Source: DUZB01 sp963747555 (GTDB lineage: Bacteria; Desulfobacterota; DSM-4660; Desulfatiglandales; Desulfatiglandaceae). Taken from it: a DNA stretch of 64,000 nucleotides. The notes beneath the pieces are model-generated. The model did not search any database, was not told the origin of the DNA, and saw only the letters and a list, made by a program, of their open reading frames with translations. The stretch is taken from the NCBI GenBank assembly GCA_963747555.1, contig CAVVFZ010000011.1, positions 310,001 through 374,000 of the forward strand, written 5' to 3'. The position numbers were made by a program, and so were the translations under genes. Shown here one piece after another: positions 46,487 to 54,383 of this stretch (position 1 is its first letter; each line of letters begins with the position of its first letter).

Positions 46487-47232
46487 CGAATAATCTTCTT
46501 TTCCAGTAATACCAGGGCCTGGTTGATCAAAAGTCCTATAATGCCGATGACCAGCATCCCCGCGATGATTTCATCGGGCCGTTGAATGTCCCTGGCGGTC
46601 ATGATCATATATCCCAGGCCGTACCCTGATTTCACGCCGGTAAATTCAGCGGCAACCAGGGTCATCCATCCGATTCCAACTCCAATGCGCAGGCCCACAA
46701 AGATGGAAGGGATCGATCCCGGAACCACCACCTTAAAAAAGATATCCGCCGATGTGGCATTCAGGGTTCTCATGGCATCAAAGAAGATGGGATTGATGGA
46801 CAACGCCCCGGAGATAGTATTCAGGACTATGGGGAAGAAGGCGCCCAAAAAGATGATGAAAGCGGCCGATTTCATTCCGATCCCAAACCAGAGAATAGCT
46901 ATAGGTATCCAGGCCAACGGGGGAATGGGCCGGATCATCTCGATAATAGGGTTTATCATAATCCGGAGGCGGACGGACCAACCGATGAGCAATCCCAGAG
47001 GGATGCCGAGAATTGCCGCGGCAGCAAAACCCAGCGTCACGCGATACAGGCTGTAAAGGATATGATATGGCAGAAGATATCCCGGAGGCATGCCGATGAT
47101 CAGGAGGTCTTTCAATCCCAAAAGAATTTCAATTGGAGAGGGGAGCAGCGTTCCCCCTATGATTCCAAGGGAGGATAATGCCTGCCAGCATACAACCAGA
47201 ATCAGAGGAACAATATACCGCTCAATTTTCAT
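46477..47232 (-). CDS. ABC transporter permease, SsuC/TauC family
   Basis: Inner-membrane permease (251 residues, about six helices) of the same importer. The EAA coupling loop is seen as DAMRTLNATSADIFFKVVVPGSIPSIFVG, split here as MRTLNATSADIFFKV and PGSIPSIFVGLRIGVG. RPIPPLAWIPIAILWFGIG is the conserved stretch of the SsuC/NrtB group. Start overlaps the binding-protein stop (ATGA). Confidence 0.92.
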   Translation of the reverse strand: MKIERYIVPLILVVCWQALSSLGIIGGTLLPSPIEILLGLKDLLIIGMPPGYLLPYHILYSLYRVTLGFAAAAILGIPLGLLIGWSVRLRIMINPIIEMIRPIPPLAWIPIAILWFGIGMKSAAFIIFLGAFFPIVLNTISGALSINPIFFDAMRTLNATSADIFFKVVVPGSIPSIFVGLRIGVGIGWMTLVAAEFTGVKSGYGLGYMIMTARDIQRPDEIIAGMLVIGIIGLLINQALVLLEKKIIRWQ

Positions 47233-48194
47233 TTTCCGGTGATCTCTTGGAGGATCTCCTGATGGATGAATTTATCCGCAAATGCGTTTACATCAGGCAC
47301 TTTTATATATTTGAGGCGGGAAAGGAAGTCCACGTATTCCTTTTCTCCATCAATGCTCAGGACATAGGTGTACTTGACGTTGTTCATGGCCAGGCGCACC
47401 GTTTTTTCGTCCATTCCCGTATATTTTGCCCCGATTTTCACTGCTTCTTCAGGAAAATCATGAATGAAATTTGTGGCTTCCACGTGAGCTTTCACAATTC
47501 CCTTCACCTGTTCGGGATGTTCAGAAAGAAAAGAATTGTTCGCGACGAGAACGCAGCAGGGGTGGTCCTTCCAGATTTCTCCTGACGCAAGAAGCACCTG
47601 CCCCACACCCATGGTTTGCGCCTTGGCGGGATAGGGCTCCCAGGCGATAAAGGCATCGATCTGGCCGGTCTTGAGCGCCCCGATCATCTCCGGTGGTTTC
47701 AGGACGATGATGGAAACTTTCCGGGGGTCCACCTTATATTTTCGAAGGGCTTTCTGGAGCAGAAAATCCTGAACGGTCGAACGACCCGGAATGGCCACGG
47801 TCTTTCCCAAAAGATCTTCAGGCGTCTTTATGGCGGATCCTTTCTTCACCATAATGGCGGATCCTTCGGTATTCACCTGGGCCAACACCTTAACCTTGGC
47901 TACCCCGTTTGCCACGGCCGTGGTGGCCGGCGCCTCGCCCACATATCCCATATCCAACGCGCCCGCGGCAAACGCGCTCATCTCCTCCGGACCCGCCTTA
48001 AAGATACCCGCCACATCGGCCGTCACGCCGTTTTTTTTATAGAAACCCTTTTCAATAGCCACCCAGCAGGCTAGTTGATGTATGTCGCTTTGAAGATATC
48101 CGATGCGAACCGGCTTTTCCCCGCCGTTCACAACGTTCGTAATCTGCAATAAAAAAAAGAAAAGAGCAGATGCCATGATTCCTAATTTTTTCAT
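47229..48194 (-). CDS. ABC transporter substrate-binding protein, SsuA/NMT1 family
   Basis: Periplasmic binding protein of 321 residues. A signal peptide (MKKLGIMASALFFFLLQI, ending near VVNGGE) is followed by the NMT1/SsuA-type fold: IGYLQSDIHQLACWVAIEKG, FAAGALDMGYVGEAPATTA, TVAIPGRSTVQDFLLQKAL and IDAFIAWEPYPAKAQ, where the Trp-Glu-Pro motif is typical. Ligands in this family include sulfonates, nitrate, bicarbonate and pyrimidine precursors; the GEAPATTA motif resembles SsuA- and cyanate/nitrile-type proteins but does not settle the ligand. First gene of the ABC set; only ten bases separate it from the unknown gene upstream. Confidence 0.88.
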   Translation of the reverse strand: MKKLGIMASALFFFLLQITNVVNGGEKPVRIGYLQSDIHQLACWVAIEKGFYKKNGVTADVAGIFKAGPEEMSAFAAGALDMGYVGEAPATTAVANGVAKVKVLAQVNTEGSAIMVKKGSAIKTPEDLLGKTVAIPGRSTVQDFLLQKALRKYKVDPRKVSIIVLKPPEMIGALKTGQIDAFIAWEPYPAKAQTMGVGQVLLASGEIWKDHPCCVLVANNSFLSEHPEQVKGIVKAHVEATNFIHDFPEEAVKIGAKYTGMDEKTVRLAMNNVKYTYVLSIDGEKEYVDFLSRLKYIKVPDVNAFADKFIHQEILQEITGK

Positions 48195-48204
48195 GACGAA
48201 CCCC

Positions 48205-48840
48205 TTAAAGTTGGATTACTTCATAGTAACGATTCGGCGCCAGACCTGCAAACAAAACCGCACCAGGGCAGGGCACCACCAGCTTTTTTTTCCATTGTGA
48301 ACCGATAATATTGAAAAATTCGAGACAGGCGGAACAGATATGGGTGGTTTTCCCCAGGGAGTAAGGAATCGGTTCTCCTTCATTCAGATAATATTCCGGT
48401 TCAATGAAATTGGCGTGATTTGCGCAGTGGGTGATGAAAAGCTCTTCATAGCTCCTGCCGTGGATGCCCATTACCTTCAGCCACCGATTATTCCGTTCCT
48501 TTTCTTCTTCATCAATCCTCTCCCAGGCATCCGGCTTGGCTGCCCGATAACTTTCACGATCCAGAAGGGCTATCTGTTCCGTTCTGGTTGGGAACTTGCG
48601 GCAGCGGAACTTGGAACCGCGAATCCGAGTCTCCTCTGTCAGTCCCCATGCAGCCAGGCTTCGGGAACTGATCAGTAAGGTTTTACCGGCATAGCGAGAA
48701 GTTCCATACCACGAAAGCTGTCTCTTACACAGGGAATCCTTTTCCCAGGAATCGGGCGGCACATAGCCCATATCCATCTTCCCGGAAAGAGGAACGCACA
48801 CGGCCTTCCTGGCCTTGTGAAGGAGGTTGCCGCTCTTCAC
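48205..48840 (-). CDS. Unknown protein between the HdrD-like and ABC genes
   Basis: I do not recognise the family. 211 residues from a GTG at 48840. It has no signal or membrane segment. The C-terminal third looks conserved and structured: ITHCANHANFIEPEYY, THICSACLEFFNIIG with a CxxC pair, and VVPCPGAVLFAGLAPNRYY. The frame stays open upstream right to the amber stop of the HdrD-like gene, with which it is in the same frame; the extra residues (VYEKYIYWIQEGAFRDLKES) look coding, and AAGGAG lies eight bases before an ATC codon just after that stop, so the true start may be a rare one near 48906. Likely co-transcribed with both neighbours. Confidence 0.6.
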   Translation of the reverse strand: MKSGNLLHKARKAVCVPLSGKMDMGYVPPDSWEKDSLCKRQLSWYGTSRYAGKTLLISSRSLAAWGLTEETRIRGSKFRCRKFPTRTEQIALLDRESYRAAKPDAWERIDEEEKERNNRWLKVMGIHGRSYEELFITHCANHANFIEPEYYLNEGEPIPYSLGKTTHICSACLEFFNIIGSQWKKKLVVPCPGAVLFAGLAPNRYYEVIQL

Positions 48841-48909
48841 AAGACTTTCTTTCAGGTCCCTGAACGCTCCTTCCTGAATCCAGTAAATATATTTCTCGTA
48901 AACGGCGAT

Positions 48910-50934
48910 CTATTCTTCTCCTTGCGCAGAGGCCTCGGCGTTCTCTTCGGTTCCGGTCTTTTTTTCCTGAACCCTCTTGAGTCTTTTTGCCCGTCTTTCT
49001 TCTCTTTCCCGTTTTTTGTCAATTTCAGGTTCCTGGTCGGATACAGATTTCTGATCGGTTTCAGATTCCTGATCTGTTTCGGGATTTTCTTTTTGGACGT
49101 TTGTCTTCTTTTCCTTCACTCTCTTAAGCCTTTTCTCTCGTCTTTCTTCTCTTTCAGCTTTCTTGTCCTTTTCAGACTTCTGTTGCGTCTCGGGTTTCTG
49201 AGGTGTTCCGACTTCTTCTTCAAGGGGTTTGGCCTTTTTTTCCTGGAGTCTCTTGAGTCTTTTCTCCCGTCTTTCGTCGCGCTCGGCCTTCTTGTCTTTC
49301 GCTGTTTCCCGATCGCTCCGGGATTTCTGGTCTATTGTGCTTTCTTCTTTCTGCTCTTTTGTTTCCTTTTCTTGTAGCCGCTTCAACCTCTTTTCTCGTC
49401 TCGCATCCCGCTCCGCCTTTTTGTCCTTTTCAGGCTCTTGAACTTTTTCGGGCTTTACGGCCATCTCCGATCTTTCAGCCTCGAATTTTGCCGTTTTCTC
49501 CTGCTCCGAAATCGGTTCGTCTTTCAGCGCTTCTTCGACAAGGAAACTGATGTCTCGCATAATGAGGGGCGAATCCGTGGCCGTGATTCCCACCTGCAGG
49601 CCCTGGTAGCAGAACGGGCACGCGGACACCAGTTCCTGGGCGCCGGTTTCTTCCGCCTCCCTGATTCGTCTCTGGGACATACGGTTCTGGATGTCCGGAT
49701 ATCCTGATTTGAGCCCTCCGCCCGCGCCGCAGCAACGGGAATATTCGCGGTTTCGCGGCATTTCCACCAGTTCAAGCCCCGGTATGGCCTGCAAAATAAA
49801 TCTGGGGTCATCAAAGACTCCGGCTGCTCTTCCAAGGTGGCATGGATCGTGGTAGGTGACCTTCTTCTCCACCCTGTTTCTGAAAACGAGTTTTCCTTCT
49901 TCGTAGAGACGGCGAAGAAATTCCACGGTGTGCATGACTTCGAAGTGGAGTTTTTCCACCCTTGGATAATCTTCCTTAATGGTCTTGAAGCAACCGGAAC
50001 AGGAGGTGATCAACGTTTGAAAACCCGCCTCGTGAAACATTTTGATGTTGTCGGAGGCGATTCTTTCAAATTCCCGGTCTCCCATGCGGAGCATCACACT
50101 GCCGCAACATTTTTCATCCTTCCCGAAAACACCGTAATCAATCCCTAACATCTCCAGGATATTGATGGTGCTTACGGCCACCTGTTTTACGTTGATATCA
50201 TAAGAAGCGGTGCAGCCTAAAAAAAGCAACACCTTGGCGCCGGTCTTTTTCATTTCTCTTGGCAGGTCCGCAATGAGCCCCTCTTTCTTGGCCCTCCGCG
50301 CCCACTTGGTCCGGCCCGACCTGGGCTGTTGCCACGGGTTGTCGTAGGACTTTACGCTCTTTACAAGGGCTTTCTGGGATTCCAGCGGACCGTAGCCTGC
50401 CTGTACAATGAGACGACGGATATCTTCCCACAGATTTACCGTATCAATATTTGCGGGGCAAACCACGTGGCACTGGCCGCAGGTGGAGCATTCATAGAGA
50501 TTCTGGGCAAAATCCCGAACATCCTGATCCGTTATTTCCCTGTAGTGAAACAGGGCCGAGAGGAGCTTTTTGAGCGCCTCGGGAGATTTGTCGCTCTTGA
50601 CAATCTTTCCCACGATTCCGTGCTGAGAATGGAGTATCCTGAGAAAATCCATCACCTTGGTTCTCGGGATGATCGATTCCTTCGCGTCCTGGTCATACAC
50701 GGGGCACCAAGTGAGGCACTCCCCGCATCGCGTGCACGCGTCAAGCTCTATCAGTCTCTTGATGTCGAGGTTGGAGATAAGAAGATCGACGGCCTTTGCA
50801 GGTTCGGGCTGCATCTTTTGGAGGGACTCTTCCCGGGCGACGGCTGTCTGCTTTGTGTCCTCCTCTACGGGAGTCCGCGCCGCCGCATCTTTCACGCTTT
50901 CTTTTTCGATCTGAGATTCGTTATCCGACATCAT
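48910..50934 (-). CDS. HdrD-like (Fe-S) protein with long charged repeat tail
   Basis: Cytosolic iron-sulfur subunit of a membrane redox complex. After ~55 polar residues come two 4Fe-4S motifs, CTRCGECLTWCP (near 66-77) and CSTCGQCHVVCP (near 146-157), then two CCG domains as in HdrD/HdrB: EKCCGSVMLRMGD with CSGCFKTIK, and SRCCGAGGGLKSG with CPFCYQGL, ending near residue 476. The last 198 residues are a highly charged tail with four copies of a DKKAERxxRREKRLKR unit, not part of the usual family, which averages 400-450 residues. It follows the 7-heme membrane cytochrome by 37 bases. Electrons probably pass between a cytosolic donor or thiol/disulfide and the membrane subunits. Confidence 0.87.
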   Translation of the reverse strand: MMSDNESQIEKESVKDAAARTPVEEDTKQTAVAREESLQKMQPEPAKAVDLLISNLDIKRLIELDACTRCGECLTWCPVYDQDAKESIIPRTKVMDFLRILHSQHGIVGKIVKSDKSPEALKKLLSALFHYREITDQDVRDFAQNLYECSTCGQCHVVCPANIDTVNLWEDIRRLIVQAGYGPLESQKALVKSVKSYDNPWQQPRSGRTKWARRAKKEGLIADLPREMKKTGAKVLLFLGCTASYDINVKQVAVSTINILEMLGIDYGVFGKDEKCCGSVMLRMGDREFERIASDNIKMFHEAGFQTLITSCSGCFKTIKEDYPRVEKLHFEVMHTVEFLRRLYEEGKLVFRNRVEKKVTYHDPCHLGRAAGVFDDPRFILQAIPGLELVEMPRNREYSRCCGAGGGLKSGYPDIQNRMSQRRIREAEETGAQELVSACPFCYQGLQVGITATDSPLIMRDISFLVEEALKDEPISEQEKTAKFEAERSEMAVKPEKVQEPEKDKKAERDARREKRLKRLQEKETKEQKEESTIDQKSRSDRETAKDKKAERDERREKRLKRLQEKKAKPLEEEVGTPQKPETQQKSEKDKKAEREERREKRLKRVKEKKTNVQKENPETDQESETDQKSVSDQEPEIDKKREREERRAKRLKRVQEKKTGTEENAEASAQGEE
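48913..49506 (-). repeat. Tandem repeat region coding the charged tail of the HdrD-like protein
   Basis: Four units of about 43 codons (spacing 43, 43 and 49 residues; about 129 bp) starting near residues 504, 547, 590 and 639. Each has an invariant Lys/Arg/Glu core of about 18 residues, which should form a long helix, joined by Gln/Ser/Asp/Glu-rich linkers. Confidence 0.75.
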
Positions 50935-50971
50935 TTTACCCTTGTTGAACCGCCTGATTTCCTGATGCTTT

Positions 50972-52417
50972 CTATTTCATCCTGTAATTCAACAGGAGGG
51001 TGAGCGGGGTATTGAAAATATGCTTCATCTTCCCGTAAGGCAGATAGGCGACGAGCAGCGCTCCCGCAATGGCATGCGCATACCACAGGACTACATAAGC
51101 GGATGACCAGTTGATAGATACAACGGAAAGTATCCCAGCCGTGATACGGCCCACGAACGAGTAGATCGTGATGTCCGCGGGGACCTGGGTCATCAAAATT
51201 CTTGCGCCTTCCAGGATAAAACCCAGAAAGACAAGTACGCCGATAAGACCCACGGCAAAACCGTCCCGGAACTCGGTCAGGACGTGCGGGGGTTTAATGA
51301 ACACCCTCTGAAGAAGCGTCCACAGGATGCCGATGAGAATAAACAGCCCCAAGAGATCATTTACAAAGGCCGTGAACCCGTTATTCTTATTGATAAGGGC
51401 TTCCGCGAGGGCGCTTTCCGGGCCGATTCGATAAACGAAAAAGGTGAATACGCTCAAGGAGAAGCGGGTGAGAATGGAAAGGTAGATGAGCGAGTGTATG
51501 GACCACCTGCGCACGCTCTCTTTGAGAAGCCTCCTTTGCAGGACAATGTCGAGCACAAAGGTTTTGAGCAGCGGAAAAAATTCCTTTGAAAAAATGGTTC
51601 CCCAAATGGAATCCGAACCGCGGGCAATTTTTTTGTGCAGGGAAGTCTCCTCGCCCTGCACGCTGCCTTTAAACCACATACGGACCATGAGCAGTATCCC
51701 CACTATAAAAATCAGGAACGCCACCCAGAAGAGAGGTCCCCCCATGTCCAGGGAGGCGTTATGGCAGAGAATGCAGAGAAAGCTTTTCGGGGGAAGAACG
51801 GAGGCGGCTGCCCCCACCTTGTTTTCCGGAAAATGGCACTGGACGCAGAACTCCTCGTTTTTGATATTTCTCAGGGTGTGATCGGTGCGGGATACGGGCG
51901 CTCCTTTGGGGTCCACCGATGCAAGGATAACCCGGTCTGATTTTTTATCCAAAGTAAAAAGATTGGAGGTGAAGTGGCAGGCCTGGCAGGATACCCGCAG
52001 ATGAGGCGCCCCGACAGCGCCGCCTTCTCCATGAACCGGATGGCATTCCGAACAGACTGCCCCCGCTCGGGAAACATGGGGGGAACGGGCCACATCCTGG
52101 TGGCAATGGATGCAGGCAACGTATTGATGCCTGCCTTTGAGAACGGATTCGGACTTTACCTGCAAGGAGAGGTTTGTCTTGCCGATCGGTCTGACGCATT
52201 CGCTCTTGCCATGACATTCCAGGCACAGCGTCTGGTTTGCAAGGGCGCCCGCATCGGTGTGGATGTTGGGAGACCGATGGCAATCGAGGCAGGGTCGCTT
52301 CTCGCCGTTTATTGTGGCCGGCATCAGATTTTTTTCCTGGCCCAGGGCAGGGAAAGCCGACAGGAAGAAAACCGATGCAATAATAAGCAGTGCCGCTGTA
52401 AGGTTCCTCTGTTTCAT
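50972..52417 (-). CDS. Seven-heme cytochrome c fused to a NarI-like membrane domain
   Basis: 481 residues. After a Sec signal (MKQRNLTAALLIIASVFFL ending at ALG) seven CxxCH heme sites follow: CLDCH, CLECH, CIHCH, CSECH, CQACH, CVQCH and CILCH, all within the first ~220 residues, hence in the periplasm. A helix (LFWVAFLIFIVGILLMV) leads to a second half with about four more helices and spaced His residues (HSLIYLSIL, WYAHAIAGALLVAYLP) that resembles the nitrate-reductase gamma/HdrE cytochrome b domain. It can link periplasmic c hemes to the quinone pool and to the HdrD-like protein. Related layouts are known in Hmc, Tmc and Ohc complexes of sulfate reducers. Confidence 0.87.
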   Translation of the reverse strand: MKQRNLTAALLIIASVFFLSAFPALGQEKNLMPATINGEKRPCLDCHRSPNIHTDAGALANQTLCLECHGKSECVRPIGKTNLSLQVKSESVLKGRHQYVACIHCHQDVARSPHVSRAGAVCSECHPVHGEGGAVGAPHLRVSCQACHFTSNLFTLDKKSDRVILASVDPKGAPVSRTDHTLRNIKNEEFCVQCHFPENKVGAAASVLPPKSFLCILCHNASLDMGGPLFWVAFLIFIVGILLMVRMWFKGSVQGEETSLHKKIARGSDSIWGTIFSKEFFPLLKTFVLDIVLQRRLLKESVRRWSIHSLIYLSILTRFSLSVFTFFVYRIGPESALAEALINKNNGFTAFVNDLLGLFILIGILWTLLQRVFIKPPHVLTEFRDGFAVGLIGVLVFLGFILEGARILMTQVPADITIYSFVGRITAGILSVVSINWSSAYVVLWYAHAIAGALLVAYLPYGKMKHIFNTPLTLLLNYRMK

Positions 52418-52487
52418 TTCGATTCTCTATATATCCTTAGGTAAATATAAAGCCATTCAGGGACTATGATGAAGATTATGATCAGGA

Positions 52488-53207
52488 TTATGGCTTTTCG
52501 ACTGCCGATTCCTCTGCTGCGGCGAGGGTTTTCCATTCCCCGGGATGTTCTCTCATCATTTGCTCTCTCGTGGTCCTGCCGTTAAAAATACTTTTTTCCA
52601 TGGGAAAGATTTCCGGCCTCAGATGCGCGGAGGCCAGGTGAACGACAAACTTCAAGGCCACGGCGATGATGGCTTCGTAGAGATGAAGCACCTGGGCGAT
52701 GTTGATGAAATAGCCGGGCAGGATCGTGGAGAAGAATTCGGGAAACCAGAGAAACAGTCCCGTCAATCCCATGGTGTTCATCCCCAAAAAAATGGCCAGA
52801 TAATCGAATTTTTCCCAGTAGGCAAAGCGGTTAAACTCCGGGAGCTTTGGATTTCCAAAAAAATATTTTATATGTCCCACCAGATCCTTAACATCCTGCA
52901 TCCGCGGGAAAAGCGTCTGAGGGCCGGTCAGACTGCCCTTCAGAACGAATTTGAAATAAAGAAGCCACAGGACGTGAACCATCACGCAGCCGTAAGTGAT
53001 TACCGCGCAAAAACGGTGCAACCAGGCCAGGTGCTCCGGCCCGCCCACAAGCCACGCAAAGCCCCATGCCCACCACTGAGAACTGAACTTGAGGGAAAAG
53101 CCCGTGATGGCCAATCCCGTGAAGCCCAGCATGGTAAAGAGGTGGAGAAGGCGTTGAAGAACGGAAAATCGCACGACGGTTTCTTTTTCAGGGTGGTTGG
53201 TTTCCAT
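52488..53207 (-). CDS. Cytochrome b subunit (b561/FdnI-like)
   Basis: Di-heme-type membrane protein of 239 residues with four hydrophobic helices. His pairs for b heme are placed in RLLHLFTMLGFTGLAITG, LHRFCAVITYGCVMVHVLW and IAQVLHLYEAIIAVALKFVVHL, as in formate-dehydrogenase gamma and b561-like subunits. It starts one base after the 6-heme cytochrome stop and probably transfers electrons between that cytochrome and menaquinone. Confidence 0.85.
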   Translation of the reverse strand: METNHPEKETVVRFSVLQRLLHLFTMLGFTGLAITGFSLKFSSQWWAWGFAWLVGGPEHLAWLHRFCAVITYGCVMVHVLWLLYFKFVLKGSLTGPQTLFPRMQDVKDLVGHIKYFFGNPKLPEFNRFAYWEKFDYLAIFLGMNTMGLTGLFLWFPEFFSTILPGYFINIAQVLHLYEAIIAVALKFVVHLASAHLRPEIFPMEKSIFNGRTTREQMMREHPGEWKTLAAAEESAVEKP

Positions 53208-53208
53208 G

Positions 53209-54075
53209 TTATTTATGCCTCCTCAGCCGCTCGTGCAGTTCCCGCAGTATCCACAGAAAGGTGTGTCCGTAGAAAAATCCAACCACCAGAATGGCTATGA
53301 TGGCCATCAGTACGGTGATGACTCTTATGAGGGCGATGTGTTGCCTCTTCCGTGGGCTGTCCGCGGCTATGTCTTTCGGGGTGACGTGAATCACAAACTC
53401 CGCAAAGCTCGTCCCGGCGTCCGGATGGCATCTTCGACAGGCCGTGAGAGCGGCTTTTTTATCCTTGAGCGAAATGCACTGGTGTGCCCCGTGACAATCC
53501 GTACAGAATGCGGCCTTGTCATTTCCGAGATTTACGGCCGCCTTCCCATGATAATTTTCCAGATAGGATGCTTTCTGTGCCGGGTGACAGGAACCGCAGA
53601 CCTCGGTCATGCGTCTTCCCGTTTCCAGCCTTGAAAGATGCGATTTAACATAGTGAGAGGAATGGCAATCGCCGCATGTGGGGGCATTGCCGGAGGCGGA
53701 GCCTGAAAGATCCTTGTTTTCTTGCTTCAGTTTTTCCTTCTGGAGTGCGCGAGCATGTTCCCCCAGGAGATATTTTTCATAAGAAGTCCGATGGCAGGTC
53801 CTGCAACGACTGTAGTCGTAAAGTCGCGTGGCACTTCTCATGAGCGAGGCGGCGCTCTCGGAAACCGGATGGAGTGTATCGCCTTTGTCCAAATCCGTGT
53901 GGCACTGTTCACAGGGAAATGTCCCATGGGCAGAGTTTGCGAAACGGTCAAGATTTACGAACCAGGAGGATTCCATGTCGGGAACAGCGGGAATGTCGCG
54001 CCGGCCCGTGGCCGAAACAGTCGAAGAAAACCCGCAAAAAGACAAAAGCCATAAAACAAAAAGAATCCTTTTCAT
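53209..54075 (-). CDS. Six-heme membrane-anchored cytochrome c
   Basis: 288 residues from the ATG at 54075 (GAAAGAGAT upstream; MKRILFVLWLLSFCGFSS signal). Six CxxCH sites are visible: CEQCH, CRTCH, CGDCH, CGSCH, CTDCH and CRRCH, with several additional His for axial ligation (SAHGTFP, EHARALQ, NYHGKA). The C-terminus has one membrane helix (VITVLMAIIAILVVGFFYG) and a short positive tail. It is the first gene of the redox operon and is likely the periplasmic entry or exit point for electrons. The spacing resembles NrfH/octaheme-type cytochromes, but I cannot place the subfamily. Confidence 0.86.
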   Translation of the reverse strand: MKRILFVLWLLSFCGFSSTVSATGRRDIPAVPDMESSWFVNLDRFANSAHGTFPCEQCHTDLDKGDTLHPVSESAASLMRSATRLYDYSRCRTCHRTSYEKYLLGEHARALQKEKLKQENKDLSGSASGNAPTCGDCHSSHYVKSHLSRLETGRRMTEVCGSCHPAQKASYLENYHGKAAVNLGNDKAAFCTDCHGAHQCISLKDKKAALTACRRCHPDAGTSFAEFVIHVTPKDIAADSPRKRQHIALIRVITVLMAIIAILVVGFFYGHTFLWILRELHERLRRHK

Positions 54076-54124
54076 AAAGCGATCTCTTTCGAACCGTGGT
54101 TGTTTGTATCCAATACCGCTCACG

Positions 54125-54380
54125 CGCATCCTAATGAATCCCGTGGCAGCGAAATACGGAATCAGGAAGCCATTCCGTCACGAGGTCTTTTTTGCTGCCG
54201 CATCTGATTCCTATGGCAGCACCGGCCCTTCGATGCTGGTACGCAAAAATGGATGGATGATAAGAGCTTCTTTGTACCAGCATAGAAGGACCTCTCGACG
54301 GTCGGTGAAGGCTCATCCAAGACGCGGCAGCAAAAAAGACCTCGTGACTCCATACGTGCCAGTATTTTTGAATAAGATGC
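54125..54380. mobile_element. MITE-like element, copy B
   Basis: Second copy of the element at 24046-24297, in reverse orientation. Its inner terminal repeats are perfect over 25 bases (54177-54201 and 54324-54348). The inner hairpin arms, GGCCCTTCGATGCTGGTAC at 54224-54242 and the complement at 54274-54292, differ at two positions. The outer ends are degenerate (GCATCCTAATGAAT at 54126-54139, TGAATAAGATGC at 54369-54380). The whole can fold as one long hairpin. No coding frame. It separates the BPL_N gene from the cytochrome operon, ending three bases before the BPL_N stop. Confidence 0.75.
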
Positions 54381-54383
54381 CGT

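Noticed and set aside
48910..48912. Amber codon as pyrrolysine in the HdrD-like protein
   Set aside because: The repeat tail ends naturally at SAQGEE, a ribosome site overlaps the stop, and nothing shows that the organism has pyl genes. Kept only as one option in the findings.
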